From: CADEED01 sp020442965
GTDB lineage: Bacteria > Pseudomonadota > Gammaproteobacteria > Steroidobacterales > Steroidobacteraceae
Length of the DNA stretch: 64,000 nt
NCBI GenBank assembly: GCA_041395525.1
Contig: JAWLAH010000002.1
Coordinates: 248,001-312,000, forward strand
Direction of reading: 5' to 3'
The position numbers and the translations under genes are program-made. Position 1 is the first letter of the stretch. Each line of letters opens with the position of its first letter. Positions 26,872 to 35,821 of the stretch are shown in pieces. Below the pieces are notes generated by a model. That model was not told the DNA's origin and did not search any database. It was given only the letters and a program-made list of their open reading frames with translations.

Positions 26872-27399
26872 GTGCCCAGGACTTCGCATGAGTTGTTGCG
26901 CGATCGACGTGCGCTGAATTTTCTGGCGGCGCTGTTCTGCGGCTTGCTGATGGGCTATGCACTGTACGCCCAGTATGGTCTGGGGCTCGAGCCCTGTCCG
27001 CTCTGCATGTTTCAACGGGTCGGCGTTTCGGCGCTGGGTATCGTGTTCTTGTTGGCCGCGCTGCATCATCCGCGTGCATTCGGCGCGCGGCTCTACGGGC
27101 TGTTGATCGTATTGACGGCTGCGGCTGCGGCGTATGTCGCCGGTCGCCACGTCTGGGTTCAGGCGCAGCCGCCCGGCACTGTCGCAGCCTGCGGGGCACC
27201 GCTCGACATGATGCTCGACATGTTCCCGTTGCTCGAAGTGGTGCGCAAGGTGCTCAGCGGCGGCGGAGAGTGCGGCAAGATCGATTGGTCGCTGCTGGGC
27301 GTAACGATGCCGGGGTGGGTGCTGATCGCGGCCGTCTCGCTGGGGTTGTTTGGGCTCGTCAATAACTTCCTGAACGCGGGAACCAACAGCCGACGTTAG
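26872..27399 (+). CDS. dsbB: Disulfide bond formation protein DsbB
   Basis: Encodes 175 residues from a GTG with AGGA 6 bp upstream. It is a four-helix inner-membrane protein that reoxidises DsbA and passes electrons to quinone. The first redox pair is Cys42-Cys45 (EPCPLCMFQR), and the second pair lies in the second periplasmic loop (AACGAP and GGECGKIDW). The MPGW motif before the last helix is typical. A long in-frame extension back to 26746 overlaps phoU and is rejected. It ends 10 bp before the convergent dapE. Confidence 0.95.
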   Translation: MPRTSHELLRDRRALNFLAALFCGLLMGYALYAQYGLGLEPCPLCMFQRVGVSALGIVFLLAALHHPRAFGARLYGLLIVLTAAAAAYVAGRHVWVQAQPPGTVAACGAPLDMMLDMFPLLEVVRKVLSGGGECGKIDWSLLGVTMPGWVLIAAVSLGLFGLVNNFLNAGTNSRR

Positions 27400-27409
27400 T
27401 CGGCTGGCA

Positions 27410-28567
27410 TCAGCCGAGCAGATTCCGCAGCGTGCCGAGGTAAATGCGGTGCAGGCCATCCACATCGGCGACGGCGACACACTCATTCACCTTGTGGATC
27501 GTGCGATTCACGACGCCGAGTTCGACTACTTGCGCACCGGTCGGTGCGATGAAGCGGCCATCCGAAGTGCCACCGCCGGTCGACAGTTTGGGGCGCGAGC
27601 CGGTTTCCGCTTCGATTGCTGCAACTACACCGGCCGACAGTGCGCCGGGCGGTGTGTAGAAAGGTTCGCCCGAGAGGTACCATTCAAGCGTATAGCGAAC
27701 ACCGTGTTTCTGTAGCGTGCCTTCGACGACGCTCTTCAACCGCTCGAGAGTCTGCACCGGTGAATAGCGCAGGTTGAAGCGCGCTTTGAGCTCACCCGGA
27801 ATCACATTGGGCGCGCCGGTGCCAGCGTTCAGGTTCGAGACCTGAAACGTGGTTGGCTGAAAATACTCGTTGCCTGCGTCCCATACCTGAGCTGTTAGCT
27901 CAGCGAGCGCCGGCGCGAGCGTGTGAACGGGATTCTCGGCATTTTGTGGATAGGCCACATGACCTTGCACACCGTGCACAGTCAGGCGGCCCGAGAGCGA
28001 TCCCCGTCGACCGATCTTGATCGTGTCGCCGAGTGTCTGTTCGCTCGACGGTTCGCCCACGATGCACCAGTCGATGCGTTCGCCGCGCTGGACGAGCGTC
28101 TGCATGACACGCTTGGTGCCATCGACCGACGGACCTTCCTCGTCGCTGGTGATCAGAAACGCGATGGTGCCTTTGTGATTGGGCGTGCTGCGTACAAATT
28201 CCTCGCAAGCAGTGACCATCGCAGCAAGGCCGCTTTTCATGTCCGCTGTGCCGCGTCCATAAAGCACGCCATCCCGAATCGTCGGCTTGAACGGGTCGCT
28301 GTGCCACTCCTCCAACGGTCCAGTCGGGACGACGTCAGTGTGGCCGGCGAAGCAGAGTACGGGTGAGCCGCTACCGCGCTTGGCCCAGAAATTGTCGACA
28401 TTGCCGTAACGGAGGTTTTCGCACTGGAAGCCGACCGCACCGAGGCGCCGCATCATCAACTCCTGGCAGCCGAGGTCGGCAGGTGTCACGGACGGGCGTG
28501 CAATGAGGTCGAGCGTCAGCGCGAGTGTCGCAGACTCGCGTTCCCGGGAGATGTTCGTGTCAGGCAT
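27410..28567 (-). CDS. dapE: Succinyl-diaminopimelate desuccinylase DapE
   Basis: Encodes 385 residues of the M20 metallohydrolase fold. It removes succinate from N-succinyl-LL-diaminopimelate in lysine and peptidoglycan precursor synthesis. Metal ligands and catalytic residues are visible: His and Asp in AGHTDVVP, Asp in GRGTADMKSG, the Glu pair in TSDEEGPS, Glu in VGEPSS and His in NRTIHKVNE. The TGGGTSDGRF segment is characteristic. Two other genes of the same route, dapD (35 kb) and dapC (45 kb), lie in this window but are not in one operon. Confidence 0.96.
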   Translation of the reverse strand: MPDTNISRERESATLALTLDLIARPSVTPADLGCQELMMRRLGAVGFQCENLRYGNVDNFWAKRGSGSPVLCFAGHTDVVPTGPLEEWHSDPFKPTIRDGVLYGRGTADMKSGLAAMVTACEEFVRSTPNHKGTIAFLITSDEEGPSVDGTKRVMQTLVQRGERIDWCIVGEPSSEQTLGDTIKIGRRGSLSGRLTVHGVQGHVAYPQNAENPVHTLAPALAELTAQVWDAGNEYFQPTTFQVSNLNAGTGAPNVIPGELKARFNLRYSPVQTLERLKSVVEGTLQKHGVRYTLEWYLSGEPFYTPPGALSAGVVAAIEAETGSRPKLSTGGGTSDGRFIAPTGAQVVELGVVNRTIHKVNECVAVADVDGLHRIYLGTLRNLLG

Positions 28568-28643
28568 GCGCGCGGTTTATACGGTACGACCTGCCGGACA
28601 GCAAGAACAAAAGCAAATCGGTCGTCCAGGGGCGATTGGAGCG

Positions 28644-28661
28644 CTGTAATGATCCTGTCAC
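28644..28661 (+). promoter_or_regulatory. Pho box before the porin gene
   Basis: CTGTAAT-GATC-CTGTCAC: two near-perfect PhoB half sites with the standard 4-bp spacer. Ten bases downstream is TACAGT (28672-28677), a -10 element, giving a start near 28684. The box overlaps an ATG at 28649, so that ATG cannot be the porin start if this promoter is used. Confidence 0.75.
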
Positions 28662-28720
28662 GTCCTAGCCATACAGTTCGTCCGGCATCGCATCGACACA
28701 ACGTTCGAGGTAATTCCCCC

Positions 28721-30106
28721 GTGATAAAACTGCGTACACATTCTGTGATCGCTGCGCTGGCGGTCTCGTTGAGTGCTTGGCACGCTGATCCGGCGAACGC
28801 GCAAAGCGCCACCGAGATAGCGACACTCAAGGCACAGCTCGTTGAATTGTTGCAACGGCTCACCGCGCTGGAGGAAAAGCAACAGGCGCAAGAGAAAGTC
28901 GCGAATGCGAGCGGCAACGCTGCCACCGGGGCGCAGGGTACGGCGGTCAAGACCGCCGACGTGCTAGCACAGGCGCGAGCAGCGATGTCATTTTCCGGCG
29001 ATGTCCGTTATCGCAATGAGACGTTCCGCGTTGCAGACGTCGACAGTGACCGGACTCGCCAGCGCTTGCGCGCTCGCCTCGCGGCTAACTTCCAGGTGAA
29101 TGACACGGTCAAGGGCACGATCGGACTTGCCACAGGTGGTTCAGACCCGCGCTCATCGAATCAAACACTCACCGACAGCAGTTCGCGCAAGGATTTTGGG
29201 CTCGACTTAGCCTACGTCGAGTGGACGCCGAATGCCGCTTGGAAAGTGACGGGTGGCAAGAGCAAGTACGTCTGGTCACGCACGCCGAGTCTGTTCTACG
29301 ACGGTGACATCAATCCAGAAGGGCTCGCGGTGAACTACGTGGCCGGCAATTTCTTCGCGGCCGGCTTTTATCACTGGCTAACCGAACGTGCGCTGTCGCC
29401 GAGCAACCCGAGCGCCGGCATCAGTGCTGATTCCAATCTGCTCGGCGGGCAGTTTGGCTGGCAGGGCGACGTTGGCACCGACGTACGATTGGCATTGGTG
29501 GGGACCTACCTCGATTTCGGTGCGGTTGAAGGCTACGATCCACTGTTTGGAGGTAGCTCATTCGGTAATACAACCACGACAAGTTCGACTGTGTGTCGCA
29601 AAACGATCGCCAGTTGTTTACTGAACGACTACAACATTGTTGAGTTGTCAGCCGATCTCACCACCGCCGTGCGTGGACGCCGGCTACGCGCCTATGTCGA
29701 TTTGGCGCAGAATACCGCGGCCGAGCGCAATCCCGTCGCGGGCAAGAAGCTAAATACCGCCTATGCATTGGGATTTCAGTATGGTGGCACCTCGGCCATC
29801 GGCGACTGGGAGATCGGTGCGCTCTATCAGAGTATCGAAAAGGACGCGCTTTTCGGGCAGTTCATCGACTCGGATTTTGGAGGTGGCCTCACCGATGCGG
29901 ATGGCTTCGTGTTGAAGGGTGGCTATGTGCTGGCGAGAAACTGGACGGTGAACGGCAGTCTGTTTCTGAACAACGTGAACAATGACGTACCTGGCAATGT
30001 GACGCTGCCGACACCCAAACCCTCAAATCCAAACGCCACGGTTGTCCGCGACGTGAGCAATCGAGCCTATAAGAGCTTACAAGTAGACTTCAACTTTAAG
30101 TTCTAA
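28721..30106 (+). CDS. Putative phosphate-starvation-regulated outer-membrane porin
   Basis: Encodes 461 residues from GTG 28721 with GAGG about 10 bp upstream. A signal peptide (VIAALAVSLSAWHADPANAQ) is followed by a short coiled-coil (about residues 27-60, LKAQLVELLQRLTALEEKQ) and a beta-barrel of many amphipathic strands ending in the outer-membrane signature FNFKF. The coiled-coil plus barrel fits the putative porin family (Porin_5-like), and a trimer is possible. The Pho box upstream and the pst operon downstream suggest it carries phosphate or other anions, like OprP/PhoE-type porins, but substrate is inferred from context only. Two Cys (VCRKTIASC) sit in one extracellular loop. Confidence 0.8.
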   Translation: MIKLRTHSVIAALAVSLSAWHADPANAQSATEIATLKAQLVELLQRLTALEEKQQAQEKVANASGNAATGAQGTAVKTADVLAQARAAMSFSGDVRYRNETFRVADVDSDRTRQRLRARLAANFQVNDTVKGTIGLATGGSDPRSSNQTLTDSSSRKDFGLDLAYVEWTPNAAWKVTGGKSKYVWSRTPSLFYDGDINPEGLAVNYVAGNFFAAGFYHWLTERALSPSNPSAGISADSNLLGGQFGWQGDVGTDVRLALVGTYLDFGAVEGYDPLFGGSSFGNTTTTSSTVCRKTIASCLLNDYNIVELSADLTTAVRGRRLRAYVDLAQNTAAERNPVAGKKLNTAYALGFQYGGTSAIGDWEIGALYQSIEKDALFGQFIDSDFGGGLTDADGFVLKGGYVLARNWTVNGSLFLNNVNNDVPGNVTLPTPKPSNPNATVVRDVSNRAYKSLQVDFNFKF

Positions 30107-30169
30107 ATGAATGAAATATATGAATAAAATTGTCATACACGCAGCGGATAACGGTCGTCTCGGGCACGG

Positions 30170-30187
30170 TTGTCACGGCACTGTCAC
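30170..30187 (+). promoter_or_regulatory. Pho box before pstS
   Basis: TTGTCAC-GGCA-CTGTCAC: two PhoB half sites with the 4-bp spacer, the best box of the three. Ten bases downstream lies TAAACC (30198-30203), a weak -10, giving a start near 30210, about 41 bp before the pstS ATG. Another single half site, TTGTCAT, lies at 30130-30136. Confidence 0.78.
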
Positions 30188-30250
30188 ATTGGGGCGGTAA
30201 ACCATTGCCGGGCGCACTGAGCTACGATGAAACCAGGGGGAGCTATCTGA

Positions 30251-31327
30251 ATGACCATTGACCTGCGGGCTCTCCACTACGTTGCGCCGGCCATTCTCGG
30301 CCTTGTGCTCGCAGCAGCGGGTGTCAGCGCACAGGCGCAGGCATCGCGGGACTACGTGTCGGTCGTTGGATCGTCGACGGTTTATCCGTTTGCGACGGCT
30401 GTCGCGGAGAACTTTGGTCGTTCGCAACGCAAGTTCAAGACACCCAAAGTGGAGCAGACGGGTACCGGCGGCGGCATCAAGCTTTTCTGCAGTGGTGTCG
30501 GTGTCAGCGATCCGGACATTGTCACGGCGTCACGCCGTATCAAACAAAGCGAACTCGATCACTGCGCCGCGAACGGAGTCAAGGATGTCGTCGAGATCAA
30601 GATTGGTTTCGACGGTATTGTGCTGGTCAACGCAAACGTGGCGCCTGTGTTCAAGATCACTCGACGCGACCTGTTTCTGGCACTCGCCAAACTGGTGCCG
30701 GATCCGGCGGGCGGCCGCAAGTTAGTGCCGAACCCATATCAGACCTGGCGTGACATCGAGCCGAGTCTGCCGGCGGATCGAATCGAGGTGTTGGGCCCCC
30801 CGCCCACGTCTGGCACCCGCGATGCATTTGCCGAACTCGTGCTGGAGCCTGGGTGCGAGACATTTCGTGAACTCGCGGCGCGCAAGAAGACCGATGCAGG
30901 CGGATTCAGGGCCGTGTGCCATGCCATTCGTGAAGATGGCGCGTACGTCGAGGCCGGTGAAAACGACAATCTGATCGTCCAGAAGCTGAACGTCAATCCG
31001 CGTGCGCTCGGCATATTCGGCTACAGCTTTCTGGAGCAGAATCTCGACAAGATTCACGGCTCCGTCATCGAAGGTGTCGTACCGACTTACGACAGCATTG
31101 CTGCTGGCAAATATCCCGGTGCACGTGCGTTGTATATCTATGTCAAGAAGGCGCATGCGAACGTGATACCCGGGCTGCGGCAGTACATTGCTGAATTCAC
31201 GAGCAATCGGGCGCTCGGTGACGAAGGCTATCTGGCGGATAAAGGCTTGGTGTCTTTGCCGGCCGCGGAGCGCGCTCGTGTTCAGGCGGATGCACGTGCA
31301 CTCACGCCTTTGCCCGCCAAGCTGTAG
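30251..31327 (+). CDS. pstS: Phosphate ABC transporter substrate-binding protein PstS
   Basis: Encodes 358 residues with AGGGGGAG before the ATG. A signal peptide (hydrophobic core APAILGLVLAAAGVSA, cleavage near AQA) leads into a periplasmic binding protein of the PstS type. Phosphate-binding signatures are VGSSTVYPFA near the N-terminus, TGTGGGIKLFCSG, ASRRIKQSE and PPPTSGTRDAF. It delivers phosphate to PstCA in the inner membrane. It has a strong Pho box upstream and heads the pstSCAB operon. Confidence 0.95.
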   Translation: MTIDLRALHYVAPAILGLVLAAAGVSAQAQASRDYVSVVGSSTVYPFATAVAENFGRSQRKFKTPKVEQTGTGGGIKLFCSGVGVSDPDIVTASRRIKQSELDHCAANGVKDVVEIKIGFDGIVLVNANVAPVFKITRRDLFLALAKLVPDPAGGRKLVPNPYQTWRDIEPSLPADRIEVLGPPPTSGTRDAFAELVLEPGCETFRELAARKKTDAGGFRAVCHAIREDGAYVEAGENDNLIVQKLNVNPRALGIFGYSFLEQNLDKIHGSVIEGVVPTYDSIAAGKYPGARALYIYVKKAHANVIPGLRQYIAEFTSNRALGDEGYLADKGLVSLPAAERARVQADARALTPLPAKL

Positions 31328-31354
31328 CTTGGATCAGTTGTCAGGTCTATCGAC

Positions 31355-32743
31355 ATGAAACCTCTCGCGCTGCTTGTGTCGCTGTTGGGTCTGTCGCTGG
31401 TGGCTTTCTGGATCGGCAAGAGCCGTTCGCTGGCGGCGGTCGGGGGCAAAGCGGGCATCCGCAGCTTGCATTCGCTCCCCGGGCACTACGGATTACTCAC
31501 TGCGGCATGGTGCGCGTTGCCTGCCTTGGTTGTCATCGGCCTATGGCTCGCCTTTCAGGACAACATCCTCGTGCAGCTCGTGACGGCCCATTTGCCGGAG
31601 CCCCTGCGCTCGCTGCCCCCCGCCGAATTTTCGCTGGTGCTGAACGACGTGCGCAACGTCGTGGCCGGCAATGTCCCGGCGAGTTCTGTCGATCAGAGTT
31701 CTGCTGCGGCTGCGGCCGAGTACGTGCATTTGCAGTCGATCAGCCGCATCGCACTAACCGCTCTGGCGCTGGCGATCGGCGTACTGGCGATCATCTTTGC
31801 GCGCCGACGCATCGTGCCCGAACTGCGCGCTCGCAATCAAGTGGAGCGCGTAATGCTGTGGCTGTTGTTCGGCTGCTCGACGCTCGCCGTATTCACGACG
31901 ATCGGGATCGTGGCCTCGGTACTATTCGAAGCGCTGCGATTTTTCTCGCAGGTGTCGCCGTGGGAGTTCCTGACCGGCACCATCTGGAGCCCACAAACGG
32001 CGATTCGTGCGGACCAAGTCGGTTCGTCCGGTACGTTTGGCGCGGTGCCACTCTTCGCAGGCACGCTCTTGATCTCGGCGATCGCGATGGTAGTCGCCGT
32101 TCCAACCGGGCTGTTCTCGGCGGTGTATCTCGCCGAGTATGCGCATCCGAAATTCCGCTCCTGGACCAAACCGCTGCTTGAGATCCTCGCGGGTGTGCCG
32201 ACGGTGGTGTACGGCTTCTTCGCGGCGATTACGGTCGGACCGGCGCTGCGCGGTTGGGGCGAAAGCGTTGGTCTGACGGTGGCGTCCGAGAGCGCGCTCG
32301 CCGCCGGACTCGTGATGGGGATCATGATCATCCCATTCGTGTCGTCGCTGGCGGATGACATGATCACAGCGGTGCCGCAGAGCTTGCGTGATGGCGCCTA
32401 CGCGTTGGGCGCCACCAAGTCGGAGACCATCCGACAAGTCATTTTTCGGGCGGCATTGCCTGGCATCGTTGGAGGTGTGTTGTTAGCGGTGTCGCGCGCC
32501 ATTGGCGAAACCATGATCGTGGTGATGGCGGCTGGCCTGGCAGCGAACCTGACCGCCAATCCGCTCGAGGCTGTGACCACGGTGACGGTGCAGATCGTCA
32601 CCTTGCTCGTGGGTGATCAGGAGTTCGACAGCCCGAAAACGCTCGCCGCATTTGCGCTCGGACTCGTGCTCTTCGTCGCGACGCTCGCACTCAATGTTCT
32701 GGCGCTGCATATCGTCAGGAAATACCGGGAACAATATGAGTGA
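31355..32743 (+). CDS. pstC: Phosphate ABC transporter permease PstC (long form)
   Basis: Encodes 462 residues, longer than the 319-residue E. coli protein because of extra N-terminal helices and a periplasmic insert (about residues 1-165). This long form is usual in pseudomonads and relatives. The ABC permease core holds about six membrane helices, with the EAA loop LRDGAYALGATKSETIRQVIFRAALPGI cytosolic and PTVVYGFFA in the membrane. It forms the phosphate channel with PstA. It follows pstS by 27 bp, and its stop overlaps the pstA start (ATGAGTGA). Confidence 0.93.
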   Translation: MKPLALLVSLLGLSLVAFWIGKSRSLAAVGGKAGIRSLHSLPGHYGLLTAAWCALPALVVIGLWLAFQDNILVQLVTAHLPEPLRSLPPAEFSLVLNDVRNVVAGNVPASSVDQSSAAAAAEYVHLQSISRIALTALALAIGVLAIIFARRRIVPELRARNQVERVMLWLLFGCSTLAVFTTIGIVASVLFEALRFFSQVSPWEFLTGTIWSPQTAIRADQVGSSGTFGAVPLFAGTLLISAIAMVVAVPTGLFSAVYLAEYAHPKFRSWTKPLLEILAGVPTVVYGFFAAITVGPALRGWGESVGLTVASESALAAGLVMGIMIIPFVSSLADDMITAVPQSLRDGAYALGATKSETIRQVIFRAALPGIVGGVLLAVSRAIGETMIVVMAAGLAANLTANPLEAVTTVTVQIVTLLVGDQEFDSPKTLAAFALGLVLFVATLALNVLALHIVRKYREQYE

Positions 32744-34055
32744 CGCACCGGTCAGGCGCGCGCCGCGTATCCGTACCGCTCACGAGACACAGACCATCGT
32801 GGCGAAGAGCTTGCGACGACGATACTGGGCTGAACGACGCTTCCGCTTCTACGGCGCAGCGGCGGTACTGCTGGGTGTGGTCTTTGTGGTTTTTTTGTTC
32901 GTCACGGTTTTCTCCCGCGGTATCGGTGCCTTTCAGCAAGCACAGATCAAGATCGATGTATTCTACGACCCGGCGATCATCGATCCAGCGGGAACGCGCA
33001 AGGCGGAGGACCTGGCGTTGGCGGACTACGCTGCGGTACTGCGGGAGGCACTGGTCAGAGTCTTTCCGGATGTCAAGGGCCGTAGCGCACGACGTGCATT
33101 GTCGCGGCTGTTGAGCTCGAGCGCGCCGTTTGTCCTGCAGCGTCGCGTGCTGGCGAACCCGGATCTCATCGGCACTAACGATACGCTGTGGGTAACCGCC
33201 AGCGATGCCGTCGATTTGCTGCGCAAAGCGAAGATCGATCGTCGCTTGCCAGAAGCACTGCGGCCACTGTCGGATCAGCAGCTCGCGTGGTTCGACCAGC
33301 TTGCCGAGCGCGGCGCACTTGAGCTCAAGTTCAATCGAACCTTTCTCTCAACGGGCGATTCACGCGATCCGGAAAACGCCGGTGTCTGGGGCGCCGTGAT
33401 GGGTTCGCTGCTGATGTTGTCGCTCACTTTGCTGCTGTCGTTCCCGATCGGTGTGGCAACGGCGATTTACCTCGAGGAATTCGCGCCGCAAAACCGTTGG
33501 ACCGATCTGGTCGAGGTGAACATCAACAATCTGGCCGCGGTGCCTTCGATCGTGTTCGGCTTGTTAGGCCTCGCCGTGTTCATCAACTTCTTCGGCCTGC
33601 CGCGCTCGGCCCCGCTGGTCGGTGCGTTGGTGCTGACGCTGCTGACGTTGCCGACTATCATCATCGCCTCGCGCGCGGCGATCAAGGCGGTTCCGCCCTC
33701 GATTCGGGAGGCGGCACTCGGCATGGGTGCCTCCAGGATACAAACCATCGCACACCACGTGTTGCCGCTGGCATTGCCCGGTATGCTGACCGGGACGATC
33801 ATCGGAATGGCGCGCGCGCTGGGCGAGACCGCGCCGCTCTTGATGATCGGCATGGTCGCCTTTATCGTGGACGTGCCGCATAGCTTTACCGATCCGTCGA
33901 CAGTCTTGCCGGTTCAGATTTATCTGTGGTCCGATAGTCCAGAGCGCGGCTTCGTCGAGAAGACCTCTGGCGCGATTATCGTGCTGCTGGTGTTTCTGGT
34001 GATCATGAACGCGGCGGCGGTGTTTTTGCGGAACAAGTTCGAAAAGCGGTGGTAG
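32736..34055 (+). CDS. pstA: Phosphate ABC transporter permease PstA (long form)
   Basis: Encodes 439 residues. The ATG at 32736 overlaps the pstC stop by 8 bp, which points to coupled translation; the longer frame back to 32613 lies inside pstC and is rejected. After one N-terminal membrane helix (about 41-63) comes a periplasmic insert of about 190 residues, then the permease core with the EAA loop (IREAALGMGASRIQTIAHHVLPLALPGM) and the AVPSIVFGLLGLAVF helix. It partners PstC. Confidence 0.93.
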   Translation: MSDAPVRRAPRIRTAHETQTIVAKSLRRRYWAERRFRFYGAAAVLLGVVFVVFLFVTVFSRGIGAFQQAQIKIDVFYDPAIIDPAGTRKAEDLALADYAAVLREALVRVFPDVKGRSARRALSRLLSSSAPFVLQRRVLANPDLIGTNDTLWVTASDAVDLLRKAKIDRRLPEALRPLSDQQLAWFDQLAERGALELKFNRTFLSTGDSRDPENAGVWGAVMGSLLMLSLTLLLSFPIGVATAIYLEEFAPQNRWTDLVEVNINNLAAVPSIVFGLLGLAVFINFFGLPRSAPLVGALVLTLLTLPTIIIASRAAIKAVPPSIREAALGMGASRIQTIAHHVLPLALPGMLTGTIIGMARALGETAPLLMIGMVAFIVDVPHSFTDPSTVLPVQIYLWSDSPERGFVEKTSGAIIVLLVFLVIMNAAAVFLRNKFEKRW

Positions 34056-34060
34056 TGACA

Positions 34061-34927
34061 ATGGCAAGCGTGCGGATGAAGGAGTTAGATGCAGGAACAG
34101 CCGCGGCACGTCCGTCGCTGGCGTCGCTCGTGACCGATCGCGACAAGACTGTCGGTACCATCACCGTTGACAATGCGATCTTCAAGTGTCGCGATGTGAA
34201 CGTGTATTACGGCGATAAGCACGCGATCAAGAACGTGTCGATCGAAATCGCGCGCAACCAGGTGTTAGCGATGATCGGGCCGTCGGGTTGTGGCAAATCG
34301 ACGTTCCTGCGTTGTCTCAATCGCATGAACGATACGATTCCCACTGCGCGCGTGACAGGCAGCATTACGCTCGACGGGCAGGATATCCACGACAAGCGCC
34401 AGGACGTGGTGCAATTGCGTGCGCGAGTCGGCATGGTGTTTCAAAAGCCGAACCCATTTCCGAAGTCCATCTATGAGAACGTCGCCTACGGGCCGCGCAT
34501 ACACGGTCTCGCGGGCGATCGCGTGGAGCTCGACGAAATCGTTCATACATCATTGCAGCGCGCGGGACTATGGGACGAAGTCAAAGATCGGCTCAATCAG
34601 CCCGGCACCAGTCTCTCGGGCGGTCAGCAGCAGCGCCTGTGTATCGCGCGCACGATTGCCGTTAGCCCCGAAGTGATTCTGATGGACGAGCCGTGCTCGG
34701 CTCTCGACCCGATCGCGACGGCGCGCATCGAGGATCTGATGGAAGAATTGCGCCAGAGCTATGCGATCTGCATCGTCACGCATTCCATGCAGCAGGCCGC
34801 GCGCGTTTCGCAGCGCACCGCCTACTTTCATTTGGGCGATCTGATCGAGGTCGGTGAGACCGATCGGGTGTTCACGAACCCACGCCATCGGCTGACGGAA
34901 GACTACATCACGGGACGATTTGGTTGA
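34061..34927 (+). CDS. pstB: Phosphate ABC transporter ATP-binding protein PstB
   Basis: Encodes 288 residues. ABC ATPase motifs are complete: Walker A GPSGCGKST, Q-loop FQKPNPFPKSI (PstB-specific), signature LSGGQQQR, Walker B VILMDEPCSALDP and the switch His in VTHSM. A 30-residue N-terminal extension precedes the ABC domain. ATG 34061 is chosen; GTG 34049 overlaps pstA and is also in frame. It powers phosphate uptake with PstCA and takes part in PhoU/PhoR signalling. phoU is not next to it here, unlike in E. coli. Confidence 0.96.
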   Translation: MASVRMKELDAGTAAARPSLASLVTDRDKTVGTITVDNAIFKCRDVNVYYGDKHAIKNVSIEIARNQVLAMIGPSGCGKSTFLRCLNRMNDTIPTARVTGSITLDGQDIHDKRQDVVQLRARVGMVFQKPNPFPKSIYENVAYGPRIHGLAGDRVELDEIVHTSLQRAGLWDEVKDRLNQPGTSLSGGQQQRLCIARTIAVSPEVILMDEPCSALDPIATARIEDLMEELRQSYAICIVTHSMQQAARVSQRTAYFHLGDLIEVGETDRVFTNPRHRLTEDYITGRFG

Positions 34928-34948
34928 GTGCGAGTGTCGCCCATGGGT

Positions 34949-34975
34949 GTTGTCGATGTTCCGTAGATTGACAAC
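34949..34975. terminator. Possible hairpin between convergent pstB and dapD
   Basis: GTTGTCGAT and ATTGACAAC can pair as a 9-bp stem (one G-U pair) around a 9-base loop in the 60-bp gap between these convergent genes. There is no T-tract on either side, so it is a weak terminator candidate. Confidence 0.3.
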
Positions 34976-34987
34976 CAGCCCCGATAG

Positions 34988-35821
34988 TTAGTCCACGTTG
35001 CGTAACAAATCGTTTATCGAAGTCTTGGCGCGCGTCTTGGCATCGACGCGCTTGACGATGATTGCACAGGCCAAGCTGTACTTGCCGTCGGCCGCGGGTA
35101 GTGAGCCGGGTACGACAACCGAACCAGACGGTACGCGTCCGTAACTCGTCACGCCGGTACTGCGGTCGTAGATGCGCGTGCTTTGGCCGATGTACACGCC
35201 CATCGAGATGACCGAGCCTTCTTCGACGATCACGCCTTCCACGATCTCGGAGCGCGCCCCGATGAAACAGTTGTCTTCGACGATCGTCGGCGATGCCTGC
35301 AAGGGCTCAAGGACACCGCCAATGCCGACACCGCCCGATAGATGCACGTTCTTGCCGACCTGGGCACAGGAGCCCACCGTCGCCCAGGTGTCGACCATCG
35401 TGCCGGAATCTACGTAAGCGCCGATATTCACATAGCTCGGCATCAGTACGACATTGGGCCCTACGTAGGCGCCCTTGCGCACGATTGCATCCGGTACGAC
35501 CCGCGTGCCGCTCGTCCGCATCGATTCGTTGGTGGCAGCGGCATACTTGAGCGGCACTTTGTCGAAATAGCGCGTCGCGCCACCTTGCATGATCGCATTG
35601 TCGTGCGTACGGAAATACAGGAGCACCGCTTTCTTGAGCCACTCGTTCACGATCCAGCGCCCATCGCGCTTCTCCGCGACGCGGCCGCGACCGCTATCGA
35701 GAAGCTCCAGTGCTCCTGCAAGCGCCGCTTGCAACTCTGCGCTCGCATTACTCGGTGTGATGTCGGCACGGCGATCGAATTGCGATTCGATCAAGGCTTG
35801 CATGTTGGCGAGATCGGTCAT
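34988..35821 (-). CDS. dapD: 2,3,4,5-tetrahydropyridine-2,6-dicarboxylate N-succinyltransferase DapD
   Basis: Encodes 277 residues of a left-handed beta-helix acyltransferase. It transfers succinate from succinyl-CoA to tetrahydrodipicolinate in the diaminopimelate pathway. Typical blocks are YFDKVPLKY, the hexapeptide coil (GAYVGPNVVLMPSYVNIGAYVDSGTMVDTWATVGSCAQ), and HLSGGVGIGGVLEPLQA. The start overlaps the stop of the upstream DUF3089 gene by one base (TGATG), so the two are likely coupled in one operon. Confidence 0.97.
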   Translation of the reverse strand: MTDLANMQALIESQFDRRADITPSNASAELQAALAGALELLDSGRGRVAEKRDGRWIVNEWLKKAVLLYFRTHDNAIMQGGATRYFDKVPLKYAAATNESMRTSGTRVVPDAIVRKGAYVGPNVVLMPSYVNIGAYVDSGTMVDTWATVGSCAQVGKNVHLSGGVGIGGVLEPLQASPTIVEDNCFIGARSEIVEGVIVEEGSVISMGVYIGQSTRIYDRSTGVTSYGRVPSGSVVVPGSLPAADGKYSLACAIIVKRVDAKTRAKTSINDLLRNVD

